Positions 43,627-56,552 are shown, counted from the first letter of the stretch. The stretch is DNA of 64,000 bases from Doryteuthis pealeii (GCA_023376005.1 CM042145.1:14176993-14240992), one strand, 5' to 3'. Numbers and translations are program-made. The notes: generated from the letters alone by a model not told the origin.

Positions 43627-44054
43627 CAGTGGTACCTTGACTTAGTTTAATTCCTTCCACTCATAACTCAATTTCCTTGTATATCAAATTAATTTTCCCA
43701 ATGAAATAAACTGAAATGTCATTAATCTGTCCCCCCCCCAAAAAAAAAATAACACCTATTTTTTTTGTTGGACTTTTTTAAATAAGAAAAATAGCACTGT
43801 ATTGTACAGGATAAAATAGAATGTAATAAATTATGTGCAGTTTTAATGGTTATTCTTTTATAAATAATATTTTTCTTTGGCGAATAAATTTGGAAACTTA
43901 AATGTTTTCAGTGAACTTATTAACATAAGCATATCTGAAGTTTGCTCGTACCTCAAATTTTAGCTCTCAACACAAAGCAAAAAATTCGACTGAGTGGCAG
44001 CTCATAACTCGGAAAACTTCTAATTGAGGGCACTCGTAAGTCAAGTTACCACTG
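43627..44054 (+). mobile_element. Tc1/mariner-type MITE, TA target
   Basis: Starts CAGTGGTACCTTGACTTA and ends taagtcaagttaccactg, with TA on each side. 428 bp, no ORF. Inner arms also pair around ctcataactcaattt and the ctcataactcggaa segment. Confidence 0.88.
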
Positions 44055-44239
44055 TATTATGTTTTTATATTGGTAACAAACTTATAAGAAAACAAAAAAA
44101 GATATCTCTATAATTTTTTTTTATCTGTAGAACAGACACAGTGCTACTCATGTTAGATAAGTAGCATTGACATTAGATCAGTCGTATGATTTAAACAGAT
44201 GTTTAATAGAAGATTGTTGATATAATAGACTAAGAAAAC

Positions 44240-44830
44240 CTTGTCAGCTGGGGCTTTAGAATACACCAACTGCACCTCTACAGAGGGATAAAATCACCCC
44301 AATGGGGTTGGGCTGTGGATGGTGACCCATGATGCTTAAGGACAGAATCGTGTGGCTGAGCAGTCCATGACTTGCAACACTCCACTTAGGCCCTTACTTA
44401 GGCTAGATGGGCGGTCGAAGAAGACCCCTCCGATCAATCGGTTGGTCACGTCAAGCCCTAGCACCTATATGATTGCCCCAACCCTATTGCCTTTATGGCA
44501 ACCCCCAAGCCTTTTTATCATATGTGCTAGAAGGCGGTGGCTGAGGATCTTCATGTCCTGGGAATGACGTTAAACTTTATCTGATGGTGAGGTTCCAGTT
44601 CTGGAGGTTTGGGTAATGTGGAGCACCCCTTCATCACCATTGCTCCTAGGTCCACTCTGGCCCAGAGTGGTAGTACCTGTTAGGTCCCATCTGTAGGTTG
44701 AATAGAAAATTTGTTTACAAAAAAAAAAGAATTTTCTTCCAAACTATCGCTACGAATATTTCAAAACAACAGCATTAAATCACCCATTGTGGTTGATATG
44801 CCGTAAAACAAAACAAACAAACAGACTAAG
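44240..44830 (+). mobile_element. RP2 retroposed repeat, near full length
   Basis: gctggggctttagaatacac, then gtggatggtgacccatgatg, ggtcacgtcaagccctagca, gaatgacgttaaactttatc, ggtagtacctgttaggtccc and an A/C-rich tail after gttgatatgccgtaaaacaa. Same layout as 11395-11985. Confidence 0.85.
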
Positions 44831-45656
44831 AAATTTGATTTGTATGTGTATACAAACAGGAATAACTAGAAATAACTCCATTAAAGAATGTTGAAAATCT
44901 TTCAACATAGATTGTTGGTTTTGGTTAGTGTGTCATTAGTCTTATCTGTTAAGTTTTTTGAACTTGTGGTAAATGAATTACATGATAGTAAAAATATCTA
45001 TGATTAAGATAAAAACAAAAGAGCACATGTTCTAAGATATTGAAGATACTTCTATATGAAGGAGTTTACTAATTTTTGACTCTATTAAAACAATGACTTT
45101 TGTATTTAAGAAATGTCCATTGAAACATTATTTGTATTATCTTTTATGGCTATGAATAAATGGCTGGCCTTCACAAAGTTTAATGGCAGCTCAATAAAAT
45201 AGGTATGGATTTTACATATTTCAGGGTTAGATAAAACCTTAAATACAAGGAATGCAAGTATTCAGGTTAGCATTATTATCACAATACTTATAAAAAGTAT
45301 ATGATAATTTGTAAATAGAAGATGACTAATATATATGAGGGTTGTGCGTGTGATATTGATTGTACCTGCTATAAAGTATTTTTTTTTTTTTTTTGTAAAA
45401 GAATTTGTTTTTATATATACATAATTTTTTTTTTTTTTTTTTTTTTCATATTTCTCAGATTTTCAGAAATTAATTCCACCTCTCATATGAAAATAGTTTT
45501 AATCTTATAGAGATTAAAGATAACTATAAAAGTGTTGTGTAGTAGATAAGACCTTTTCATAGAGGAACCAGGTTTAATTTCTGGTACCAAATCTTAATAC
45601 AAGTTGATTCTGCTCAATATTTATCATATATAAATTTTGCATTTATTCTATATCTG

Positions 45657-46000
45657 TTAAAGCCCTGTCAGCAGGGCTTGCAAATATGCTGACTGTATCT
45701 CCTGCAGAGAGGTAATACCCCCAATTGCATCTGATGGTGAGGCTCCAGTTCTGGAGATGTTGGGTACCCTTTTATTGCCATTACGTCCTGGTCCACGCTG
45801 ACCCAGAGCAGTAGTACCAGTTACGGTACTATCTATTGATCAAATAGATCTGTTTAAAAATTATTTGTATTTGATTGAGTTATATGCCGAAAAAAAACTC
45901 TTAAAAAACAACTATACAAAAATTGTAAATATGAACGTACAATGAATGCAATTCTCTAACCTCTAGACATAAAATAACCCGAGATGAGTTAACAGCTGTT
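45657..46000 (+). mobile_element. RP2, short subfamily
   Basis: Same 5' end (gccctgtcagcagggcttgc) and 3' end, but the central ~230-bp block of the long form is absent. The tail continues with cctctagacataaaataacc as in 52205-52530. Confidence 0.75.
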
Positions 46001-46283
46001 AGAATTGGTAAATCAATCCATTATTTGCATGTTGAATTTCAGAGTGGTAGAATATTTGTACACTTGTTCAACTTAAAAAAATATTTCAAACCATATTTCA
46101 CTTTAATTTTTTTAAAAATGTGCAATTCCTTGCAGTCTCTCATGTTAACTCTTTTCCTAAATTAAAAATAATCATTCTTGATTACTAATCTACATTAATT
46201 CATTTAGCGATCTGACTGGATATTTGTAATCCTTCAACTTCCACACAGTCATCAACCATGTGCCTTCTTGTTGGTCATGCTTA

Positions 46284-46496
46284 TCATCTTAGTGGAGTCC
46301 TGTCACATTCTTTCAGTTGAGGCTCACAATTTATCAACATCAAAGATACAATTGCAGACCAGATTTTATTCTGTTTCAACTTAAACTCAAGCAGGGTGTG
46401 TGGCAAAGAAAAGAAACTTTGAAATGTGACTTCCAAGATTCTTCCAATGTGAAAGCTACCAAAGATTTGCTCCAACACTGAGAATTTAACATTCAT
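46284..46496 (-). other. Unclassified 70-codon frame
   Basis: ATG at 46496 opens MNVKFSVLEQIFGSFHIGRI and runs to a stop at 46284. Codon use is less biased than flanking noise. No family recognised and no splice context. Confidence 0.2.
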
Positions 46497-46559
46497 GAGG
46501 AAATCACTTCAAGACTGTAAGGCTTAATGTCTCAAAACCAAATGGGAACTTTGCTTCAG

Positions 46560-47440
46560 GTGGGCTTTGAATACACTGCAGAGGGTTTCAGATCTGGAGA
46601 GTGACGAGTATCTACTGGAGTGGTAGTAGTACTCGTTAGAGTCCCATCTATGGAACAAATAGATCTGTTTAAAACTTATTTGTATTTGATAGGAATACTT
46701 GATGCCATATAATTATAAATTATTTGTATTAAGAATAGTTATTTCAAGCTATAATTGTTTACTAAGGATTGTTATTACATTAGTTACTTGAAACTATATA
46801 AGTGTGCAATCAAATGACTATTGTTAGATAGAAATAATTACTCGAAACCATATAATTGTTACTATTAGATAGGAATACTTGAAACCATATAATTGTTACT
46901 ATTAGATAGGAATACTTGAAACCATATAATTGTTACTATTAGATAGGAATACTTGAAACCATATAATTGTTACTATTAGATAGGAATACTTGAAACCATA
47001 TAATTATTACAATTAGATAGGAATACTTGAAACCATGTGTTCATTGTAAATTTATATTTATTTTTTGTGTAGTTGTTTCTCCAAATGTTTTTTTGCACAC
47101 AGTTATAATATCAAGCATTTCTATCTAATACAAATAATTTGCACACACTTGGATGATTTTAAATATTCCTATCTAATACTGATAATTTATACATGATTAT
47201 ATGGTTTCAAGTAATTTAACAACTTTAACAACATTTGTTGCATGCAGTTATATGGTTTAAAGCATTCATATCCAATGCTAATAATTTTCAAACAGATCTA
47301 TAGATACTCCCACTCCGTGTCAGTGGATCTGAGAGTAATAGCAATGAAGGGGTACTCCACACTCTCCAGAGCTGGAAACTTCACTATCAGATGCAGTTTA
47401 GTGCAGGATACAGAAGGAATTTTGTCAATCATGAGAATGA
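46560..47440. repeat. RP2 tails in inverted array with 37-bp satellite
   Basis: A plus-strand RP2 3' half (46560-46700) runs into 37-bp units gaatacttgaaaccatataa ttgttactattagatag, about six clean copies to 47035. Units then reappear inverted (47090-47280) and lead into a minus-strand RP2 fragment (47285-47425). Confidence 0.85.
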
Positions 47441-47794
47441 ATGTTTCCAGCCATTAATCATGGTAAACCAATCCACAAAAATATAAACAAAAACATGTTT
47501 GTCTAAAACTGATTTATCCTTGCTTCTAAATGTCAAATCATTGAAACATTACTTACATTATCATAATCTTGAAAAATGTTTTAATGCCTTTTTTTTTTTT
47601 TTTTTTTCTTCTGAATGCCCCGTTGCTAGTTTATGCTTCTTCATTATTCTTTAATTGCTTCATTTCTTTTAATAGTTGTGTCGTTGCTAATTAATTAGTT
47701 CTGTCATAATTCCGTAGAATAGTATTTTCATTTCATCTCTATACAAAAGCTTTGAAATATCTTTTACTGGTTTTACTTGGGTTTACTCATTTGT

Positions 47795-47950
47795 ACATGT
47801 AGTCGATGTAAGAGTAACCCGAAATCAAATATTAGATCTTTTTTTTCCGATGTTTCCATTTATCAAAACTTTTCTTGTTCCCCAATGATACCTGCATCGG
47901 AAAAATTAAGGTCTAAAAACGTTTGGCTTCGGGTTACCATTACCTCCAAA
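47795..47950 (+). repeat. Foldback related to 54679-54818
   Basis: agtaacccgaaatcaaatat pairs loosely with cgtttggcttcgggttacc; tgcatcggaaaaattaaggt is shared with the 54.7-kb element. Confidence 0.65.
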
Positions 47951-48649
47951 ACAACCCATCAATTTTGGCTGCTTCCTTTGCTTATTTTTATTTATTTATT
48001 TTTGTTGCTCTATTTGTACTGCAACTACTTGTTAGTGACTTGGTCGTAGTAGTGTTGTTATTTAGTTCAGTTAGTTACAGACTGATGGTGTTTGTATTCC
48101 TCTTGGCATTAGGTTAACTGAATTTTGTTTTTGTGCATGGTCTCCATTTTCTCTCTTTTACTAAGTGCTACTGTTGTATACTACAGGGTAAATTGATACA
48201 TCTTAGTAGTACTTTATACGTTTCTAACCTCCTTTCATGGCTATACTTTTCATCTTCTTCTCTATTCATTTTGATTTTTTGTCTGTCACTTGCATGTTTT
48301 TTTTTCTCTAATGAACAAATCCAATTCTCTTGACTACTACTACTACTACCACAATTGTTAGTCCTACTATTATTGTTGCCAATACTACTAAATCTACAAA
48401 ACTTTCTTTCTATTAATAACTAGCTGACTTATTACTATTTATACTACTCTTGTCATTGCTGTAATACTTTTACTGCTATTATATTTTGTGGAAACCTGGG
48501 ACTCCTCACTTCTTCTTTCTCTTTCTCTCTCTAAACTTTTTACCTCACTTTTCAACACTGTCAAAAGACTTCACTGTGTTGTTTTTGTCTATTTAAAAAA
48601 TACCGGTGCTCTGAGCACTTTTTTTGTTGTTGTTTATATTTTTTTCTAG

Positions 48650-48746
48650 GCAACTTGAATGGGTAAAACAGGGATTAACACAAATGGGGAAAGACAGACC
48701 ACAACACAGACTTGGGATGAGTGAACCAGTGAAGAATATAGACTAA
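48650..48746 (+). CDS. Candidate terminal exon, unknown plus-strand gene
   Basis: Follows a strong pyrimidine tract ending tttttttctag. After one leading base the frame is QLEWVKQGLTQMGKDRPQHR, LGMSEPVKNID, stop TAA at 48744-48746. Hydrophilic, balanced composition, unlike the surrounding AT-rich frames. Phase fits 41414-41499. Not recognised. Confidence 0.45.
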
Positions 48747-48749
48747 CTC

Positions 48750-50379
48750 TTAAGATATAAAGAGTGGAAAAACAAAACAAAAAAAAACCCACAAGAGTAT
48801 AACAACTGCCACAACTAAAGAGAGAGAGAAAAAAAATCTCATCAGTTGTTAAATTTCTTCTACACGTCCAGATGAAGGTGAGGTCTTTACTAAAGTTCCA
48901 TAATTTTCGTTTTTCCCCTCCTTCACTGTTGTTCTTCCATCTTATCCAATTATGTATACATAATTTATCAGCTCCTTCTATTTATTTACACGAGGAGAAT
49001 TAGTTATTTCCCATTTCAAAGTATTCATTAATTTTAAATTAATAATTTATATATAACTTTATAACTTACATGAAATAATTCCAAATGCTTGCTTACTTCT
49101 CTAAAAATTGCATTATAATCTGAACATTTTGAGGGATTTTTTTTCCAACCCCTACTACAACCTGTTAATATATAATTGTCTTGTTCAGGTAGAAGTTTTT
49201 GATATAGCCTTTTCTTTTGGGTTTACCAGTCCAGAATATTTCACTCACTCACTTTTAGCATTATGAATATGTTCTAAGCCTTCACTTGTTGGTAATTGGT
49301 AAATCATACCATTTTCCCAAAATAACTTTGTTCTACCTCCAATTATCTCTCTTTTTTTCTCCCCTCACATTCCCTGATGATAGCTTTTTACTCACATTAC
49401 ATTACAATCATCCCTGTTTTTTGTCTCTCTTGGAATAAGTTACCCTATTAACAAAGTTAGACTGTAATACACATGAAATTGGCTATTAGGTACATATTTT
49501 TCTTTATCTGAAGGAACCTTTTCATTCTTTGGCTTTGTAGAAACCTCAATAAATACTTTATATTCATCCACTAATAAATAAACATTAAATAGTTTGATAT
49601 TGGATCATTACCAACTGTAAAATCTTTGAAATCTCTTGTCAATATACCATGATAGAATACAATTACATGAATGCTAATAATGTAGGCAAAGTGATTGTTA
49701 GAAATGTAATACTTTTGTTAAGAGTCTTAAAGATTAACAAAAACAAACTTATCAAGATTCAAATATTTGATGTTTATGATAACAATTTTAGGATACACCC
49801 CATCGAAACAAAATTCATCAACCAATTTTTGACATTTCACTACTAATCGTTTCTTAGTTAATATTAGTAGATTTTCATTCCTGGCACTGTTTGTTTACTT
49901 TGCTATCTCAATGTTTATAATATAAAGTGGTGTCTTTGATATTCTTAATCTGGTCAGGATTTTTTTTTCTGCAACTTTAATTAGGTACCAACTAGTAATT
50001 CCTGTTTTATCAGGAACAGATGAGTGCAATTTGCTTCACTTGATACCAACATTAAGGAAACTTGAAAAAAAAAAAAAAAAAGAAGATGAGTGGTTTGCTA
50101 TTCAGAACTAGTTTTTAGGTAAACAAGTTAAATTTTATTATAGAAAGGACTAAGATATACTAGTATCTAAAAAAGCATAGCAACCGGTCTCATTAGGATA
50201 GTATAGCATCAATCTGCTTTGATTTGTCATTTTATGAAATTATACATAACCAATTTTTAAAAAGTTGATTTTAAGTCATCTTATAAAATATTTTAACAAT
50301 TCATGAAAACACCTTATTTAGCTAAGAAATGAGCAATAAAATGGAGATATAGTAATTGTAAGAATGAAATAAACAATTT

Positions 50380-50380
<1 letters not shown>
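48750..50380. other. No gene seen
   Basis: AT-rich, no repeats noticed. If 48650 is a terminal exon, the first part is its 3' UTR. Confidence 0.4.

Positions 50381-50382
<2 letters not shown>

Positions 50383-50412
<30 letters not shown>
50383..50412 (+). repeat. (AC)n microsatellite
   Basis: Uninterrupted AC dinucleotides. Confidence 0.95.
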
Positions 50413-50414
<2 letters not shown>

Positions 50415-50415
<1 letters not shown>

Positions 50416-52200
50416 AATTAAAAAAAGAAATTCAAATAAAAGTTTTCTATGCTATTATGGAAGAACAGGTATAAATCCTAAAAAAATATAATTATGAACA
50501 CTAGAAGTTTCAGTTGGTATGCACAATCATCAGGCAAAAAGGTTTTTTATTTTTTGTAAAGTATCCTTATTATTGATGTGTATAGTATTTTCCATTGTAA
50601 AAAATGATAACAAATCAAAATTAATTTTTCATTGTGTAATTTTAGAATCTTATATGTGTGGCACTGTCATAATGTTATTTTCTGTTTTAAATATGTTAAA
50701 ATGTTTTTTTCCAAACTTTGTACTATTTAAAGGTAGAGTACAAAAAATAATAATAATAAAGAGGCATCCCTTAGCCTATTTTGCCTTAAAACAATCTATA
50801 ACTTTTTTTTTTGTACAAAAATATCTTTTAATCATTGCTCTCTTATCATTATTTTAAGCAACATCAAGCTGAATATTTGGCTATTGTTATAATTAAAATC
50901 ATATAATTGTAATTTTATAACTGAAGTCAAATGCTGAGGTTTTATTATGTGTTTGACCTCCACATTCCTGATTAAACTAGGTTTGTCACTAACATAAAAG
51001 GGGGAATATGCTCCAAGATCAGGTAGCTGGGTCTGTATGGATCTGTGAAATCCTATACTGTGACAAAAAAAAAATCAACTAAGACCGTTGCTTTCATAAA
51101 GTACTGCTGGAGCACCCTGGTTTAGTGGTGATAATGCTTTATCTCTAAAACCATGCCTAACCTCTGGGTCAGCATCTGATGAAGGCTTTGTAGAAGGCTG
51201 CTGTTTATGTATTAGTAGTTGAATGAATCTATTATTATTTTGATGGATATAAAATTTTAGAGACAAGTGTTACAGGAAAGGTAAAAAAAAGTTAGCAATC
51301 ATTTTACTGCATTATGGGCATTCATGTTTTTTTTTGTTTTTTTAAAATGAGTTTTGGTTTTTAATTGACATGTTCCATAATCCTATAAGAAAGTTGCCAT
51401 AACTTCAAATCTCTAAGGGCTAAATCAATTTGATATTGCAGTAATTGGCAAGTACTGAATCTGGCTATTCTGATGAGTTTGTTAAAAATATCTTAAGTAA
51501 TATATGCAGGGTAACTGAGAAATAGCGTTCTATTTCAGAATATAAATATAGATGTCAAAATATTTTAATGGAGAATAATTAGATTTTAAGTCGTTATCTA
51601 CTGTATTAAAGCAGAATTATAAAATGATAATTAGTTTTAAAAAAAAACAACAAATTATTTTATATTTATTTAAAAGTATGAATTAAGATAACTTATATTA
51701 ACAAATACTTAATTGTGAGTGTATGATTTTGACTCTTTATATTAATGAACAAATTATTAAACTGTGTATCTCATGTTCTATGCACATTTATTAGATAGAA
51801 TTGTGACTTTTATTAGGTTGGAAAGAAAGTCCTGTTGATCTTTTGTTTTCAAGGCATATCAATTAATTTTAAATTTAATCACAGTAATAGTTTCCATCAT
51901 TTTCAATGACATAATCCTGTTGAGCAGGCAGATTATTAATTCTTAAAGTTTTGAGAGGATTTTTTTTTTTGTTGAAATCTTCATCCAGGAAATATAAAGA
52001 TCTGAAAAGGTGATTAACTAACTAAGCAAATTTTTTGGGGTGTGTGGGGTGGGGGTGGAGTGGATGAGGTAAAACTTCTATTTTCAAAACCCAAAATCTT
52101 CTGCATGTTTTTCAACAAAAAAAAAATTGCTCCTACCAATTGGTGACACTATATCTCAGAATTGACCTTTTTTTCATTACAATTCAACACTTCATGATTG
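50415..52200. other. No gene seen
   Basis: Low-complexity AT; open frames such as 50519-50857 are F/I/K/L-rich and compositional. Confidence 0.45.
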
Positions 52201-52204
52201 ACTA

Positions 52205-52530
52205 CACCCTTCATTTCTTTTGCCCTGTTGGTGGGGCTTAGAATATGCTGACCGTATCCTCTGCAGATGAGTAAGGCTCCCTCAATAAAGGGTGTCCTGG
52301 GTATGACAATAAACTGCAGCTCCAGTTGTGACGATTTGGAGTACCCTATCATTGATATTACTTCCAGGTCCACTCTAATCCAGAGTGGTAGTACCTGTTA
52401 GGGTCATATCTATGGGTTAAATAGATCTATACAAAAAAAGGTAAATATGAACATACACGAATATGATTCCCTAACCTCTAGACATAAAATATCCCTAGAC
52501 TAGCTGACATGCCATGAAAATTAATAAACC
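52205..52530 (+). mobile_element. RP2, short subfamily
   Basis: ccctgttggtggggcttaga, aagggtgtcctgggtatgac, ggtagtacctgttagggtca and the cctctagacataaaatatcc tail. Confidence 0.75.
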
Positions 52531-52554
52531 TTTATTTCTCCCCAAACACAGAGC

Positions 52555-52735
52555 ATTGCCTGATGCCACTCTCCACATACACATGCACACACATACATCC
52601 ATATTACTACTGTAAACTGTTCATGTTCCTGGCACAACATTATTCTGTGTACCTGACATGAGACTTTGATGAGTTGTGGTGCACCTGAGCACTGTACACA
52701 ATAAATTACATTATTATTATTATTATTATCTTCTC
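52555..52735 (+). mobile_element. LINE 3' UTR, (ATT)n tail
   Basis: gagactttgatgagttgtgg tgcacctgagcactgtacac is the exact 3' UTR of the 9953-10255 LINE, here 5'-truncated and ending in ATT repeats, as expected of a retroposed copy. Confidence 0.8.
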
Positions 52736-52965
52736 ACAGTAAAATCCTGATTTTGGTACAGACACAGGATTTTCTTTGGGTCATAACCATTGTCTCTTTT
52801 GCTAAATAATTATAAAGAACCTGCTTTTCATCACTGGTGACAATCCTTTTCAGAAGTGGTTTGATGGCATGTCTTGTTCTTAACAATTGAACATAAGTTG
52901 AGAACCAGTCAAATCATGCAGAACTCATTGGTCAAATCATGACACTTTTACTCAATTCATGGAGA
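52736..52965 (-). pseudogene. Mariner transposase fragment around the first catalytic Asp
   Basis: Minus strand reads LLRTRHAIKPLLKRIVTSDE then KQVLYNYLAKETMVM and further fragments. R-I-V-T-x-D-E-K-x-V-L-Y is the mariner block containing the first catalytic aspartate (usual W after K is Q). Truncated by the LINE tail. Confidence 0.8.
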
Positions 52966-52978
52966 TAGGTTATATGGT

Positions 52979-53283
52979 CAGAGATGCTGATAGGTACATG
53001 CACTATGTCACTGACGCAGAAAAATCATATCCATGTGTCCCAGTGTTTTTTGTTGTTTTTTTCTCCCACCATTTCTAGCTAACTGTAAATACATTTCAAT
53101 ATTTCTTGGAAATGAATTACATGCTATTGGATACAAGGTTAGGGTTAGACAGCTTTAGTTGTTCATAAAAAAAAAAATTATTAAGAAACTTTAGTTGGGA
53201 CCCATCGAATTTCCCGGGGACTCATTCAAATCCAATCCGTGTGTCCCAGGATGCACTAAATTAAAAAGCAATCAGCATCACTG
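52979..53283 (-). mobile_element. Non-autonomous TIR element with 6-bp target duplication, copy 2
   Basis: Plus-strand ends CAGAGATGCTGATAGGTAC and aagcaatcagcatcactg. Flanked by tatggt at 52973-52978 and 53284-53289. Contains ggttagggttag at 53139. Confidence 0.88.
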
Positions 53284-53504
53284 TATGGTTTATATTGAAC
53301 TGTTTCTTGGATATCAGCTAGAATTTTCTTTAGTTAGGATTTGGAGAAGCTTGACAATCAATTGAAGTTGATTGTCTAAAACAATGGGAATTTAGCGGTG
53401 GGGGTGGATAAGATTGCTTGACTAAAACTGAGTAAATCATCACCAACATTTCCATTGCAAATATTCCTCACTACTACTTATGTTGATGAACTGTTTTTGA
53501 TCTT

Positions 53505-53736
53505 GAAGTGTTAGTACTCATTAGTTTTCCATCTATAGGTCAAATAGATTTGTTTGAATATTATTAGTATTTGTATTTACTCAACCCTGTCACATCAGCA
53601 GGATGTAACACAAGGTTAATTTTTAAGTGGAGTTTCACAGGTTTGAATTCAGTTTTCCTTCTAAACCTGTTGCCATACCAAAGTTAAAATGCCCAGTCTG
53701 CCCTTCTATCTACCCATAGCTGGAGGGAGTATAGAC
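53505..53736. mobile_element. RP2 tail piece (+) joined to SINE-A (-)
   Basis: 53505-53570 is RP2 tail (ccatctataggtcaaataga); 53574-53736 is SINE-A 3' half in the minus orientation. Confidence 0.7.
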
Positions 53737-53871
53737 AAACTGAAGAAGAGGAAAATCGGTCTTTTTCGGCTGGGCTTTCATGGGAGGCAGATGGGGCCTT
53801 TCCTGGTTCCCCTGCATGGGTTTCGCATAGTAGTACTGAACATGCTTTACGATAGCGTAATTTGACTGTAC

Positions 53872-53897
53872 CCTCTCTCTCTCTCTCTCTCTCCTCT
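53872..53897 (+). repeat. (CT)n microsatellite
   Basis: Pure CT run. Confidence 0.9.
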
Positions 53898-54110
53898 CTG
53901 AAAAAGAACCCATGAGCCTAGAAATAAATAAACAGCCCACTTGTGACTATACGACTTGCATATGTTGTTTCTGAACTAATGACGACTACTACTACTAAAC
54001 AACTACTACTACAACTCAAACTTGGCCCTATGCAACAGTGGGAAAACAAATGATTATTATTATTAAATCAGAATAGTTTCTTGAACCATATAATTAGAAA
54101 AAATTTTAAT

Positions 54111-54392
54111 GGAGGATTGTTTAGCTTTATGGTTATTATTGTAGGAAATGAATTGGTGACTTAAGTTCAAATCCTGGGCAAGGCTGTTTGTGTTTCATTT
54201 TACACTAATACCTTTGGGAAAACTATGAATCCAGTTATGGGAAAATAGTAAGGCAGACTGGGCTCTTTAGCTTTGCTACATCAACTGGTCTAGGGGAAAG
54301 GAAACTCTGAATTAAAACTAGCACTACTCCATTGAAAAATTGACCTTGTGTCGCATCTTGCCCATGGCAGGAGGGTTGGGTAAATACATTTA
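54111..54392 (+). mobile_element. SINE-A, full length
   Basis: Head ggaggattgtttagctttat ggtta, B box aagttcaaatcc, body, 3' end gagggttgggtaaataca. Just beyond lies tggttgacatgccataaaac, matching the RP2 3' end. Confidence 0.9.
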
Positions 54393-54678
54393 ATTGCAAA
54401 AAAATGGTTGACATGCCATAAAACCAACCAATCTTTTTTTTAACTAAAGCATGCAATGTCTCAAATGGATCTCATCTACACTCATTTTTATGGGTCACAT
54501 TAGTTCAAAAACTTATTCAACTTAACATTGAATATTCCTGGAATGATTGAGGAAATTTCAGAACAATAAATTATATAATCTTATATAATCAGATAGCAAC
54601 TTAAAGTTGTCAAAATAATCAACATGATTTTTTTCCAACCTAATGTAATACATTTTTTCTGGACTTCCAAAACCAGTC

Positions 54679-54818
54679 ATAGTCCAGGTTAAAAAGTGCT
54701 GGTAACCTGAAGCCAAACTTTTTTTAGACCTTATTTTTCTGATGATATCTGCATCGGAAAAATAAGGTCTAAGAAAGTTTGACTTCAAGTTAACCTTAGT
54801 GCTTTTACCCTGGACTAT
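54679..54818 (+). mobile_element. Foldback element
   Basis: atagtccaggttaaaaagtg at the left and the inverse (gcttttaccctggactat) at the right; the inner pair agaccttatttttc / aaaaataaggtct is perfect. Confidence 0.85.
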
Positions 54819-54879
54819 TATTTCTTGTTGATTTTGAAATATCATAACATAGTAAATATTGTATTAATTTGCATTAGAT

Positions 54880-55400
54880 TCACACACATTTTTAGAAGAA
54901 AAAACCCCCTCTGTATTGCCAATATATAGGCATTAGTATTAGTATTTCTTCTGCTTTCAGATAAACTATGTTTGGAAATATTGTGTGAGGTATTTAAGAT
55001 ATCGACGGGTATGTATTTAATGTCATCACTGTGTACTAACAATAAATGGTCTGCCTATAATTTTTGTCTCTTGTTGCATTCTTCTCAATTTTATGTTGTC
55101 ATGCATCAATACATTGCCTATTCTTTTTTTCATTGCTCCTAAAAATTCATCATTTTTACGTTTGGAATTGGTCAGTTTTAAGCATCCTACTATTTCTATT
55201 TTTGAATGAATGGGAGATATAAAACTTGAGAAGTTAAAGGATGAAGGAATCTTATTCTTCTTCTGTTCATGTTACTTTTGAAGGGAGGTTAGTTTGCAAA
55301 TTTTAATTAATTTGTAATTTTTTTATATTGTAAATGATATTGCTGAAATTAGCAAACCATCAAACAATAGAAAATATATTTTGTCTTTTTGTTGATGAAC
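54880..55400. other. No gene seen
   Basis: AT-rich, no repeat partner except ttagtatttcttctgctttc, loosely repeated at 56,230. Confidence 0.4.
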
Positions 55401-55550
55401 TCTCTTTAGTGATACAAATCCAGGTCCCATGTATGGGTTAAATAGAAAAACATGAGTTTATAAAAAAATTGAGTATCCATTTCAAAACTTTCCCAGCATT
55501 AAATGACCCACTGAGGTTGATATGCCGTAAAAAACAAACCAAATCCAACC
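55400..55550 (+). mobile_element. RP2 3' end
   Basis: tatgggttaaatagaaaaac through gttgatatgccgtaaaaaac. Confidence 0.8.
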
Positions 55551-55559
55551 ACAATAAGA

Positions 55560-56550
55560 ATATTAGTTGAATTTATTAAACAAGAAAGAAAAAGAAAAAA
55601 AGAAAAATTACTGAAATTTTAGAAATCTTATTTATTCAAAATTTCTCTGATTTGTAAAACATTGCAAAACTGTTTAAAATGTTGAGTGAAATTGGAAAAT
55701 ATTACTTGAAACATTTTACTAAGAATTCAGCTGTTTTGTATGTGATTTTAGTATTCTAAAAGAAATAGTTTGGATTCATGTGTAAATACAAGAGACTGAG
55801 TTTTGAGAGGCATAATTTGAATAAACAAATACCATAAAAAACATCAATTTATTAATCAACACGTTTTTTTTTTTTTTTTTTTTTTACATTCATAATCTTC
55901 AAGACACTTCACTTTCTCTATTAACACTTTCATCTTTTCAAAACAAATATTATTACACTACTTGTCTTTCACATTGTTCTTGTGTTTTTTTTTCTCATTT
56001 ATTTCTGTTTGGTTATTAGACATGTAACCATCAGATTGAAAGATTTCTCCTCATTCAGATACAAATATAAAAGGTTTTTTTCAGTTGCCTTTCTCATCTT
56101 GTCTATTAAAAGTTTTCCTGCAACCATTTTTATGAATCTTCTTTGACATATTTAAAAAAATCCTGATTGTTACTGATGTTCAAAATGTCTCCTTCATGCT
56201 TTGTGTGTATTAATGTATAGGCATTACTATTTGCATTTCCTCTGCTTTCAAGAGAAATACTACTTAAACTACAGTTATAACATATATTTCTATAGTTCAC
56301 ATTGATTTTTGCCCCTTGAATAATTCAGTTTATTTCATAGTAAACACTGAATATCTTTTTGCTATTGAATATTATGCGAAAATTTAGTTAGTATACATAG
56401 AGGTATGACAAAATATACTCTTACATATATTTAGGTACCAACAAAGTTTTATATCTAAACTGATTTTGTTTATTACAATTTGTGCATGCATGAGTATATA
56501 TGAGGTAAATTGTGTTACTTACACATGCACAGAATATTCCTTATACATAA
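55560..56550. other. No gene seen
   Basis: AT-rich with poly(T) at 55866. Confidence 0.4.
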
Positions 56551-56552
56551 AA

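Noticed and set aside
50519..50857. 112-codon frame
   Set aside because: F, I, K, L and V dominate, as expected from AT-rich noise; no motif or splice context.
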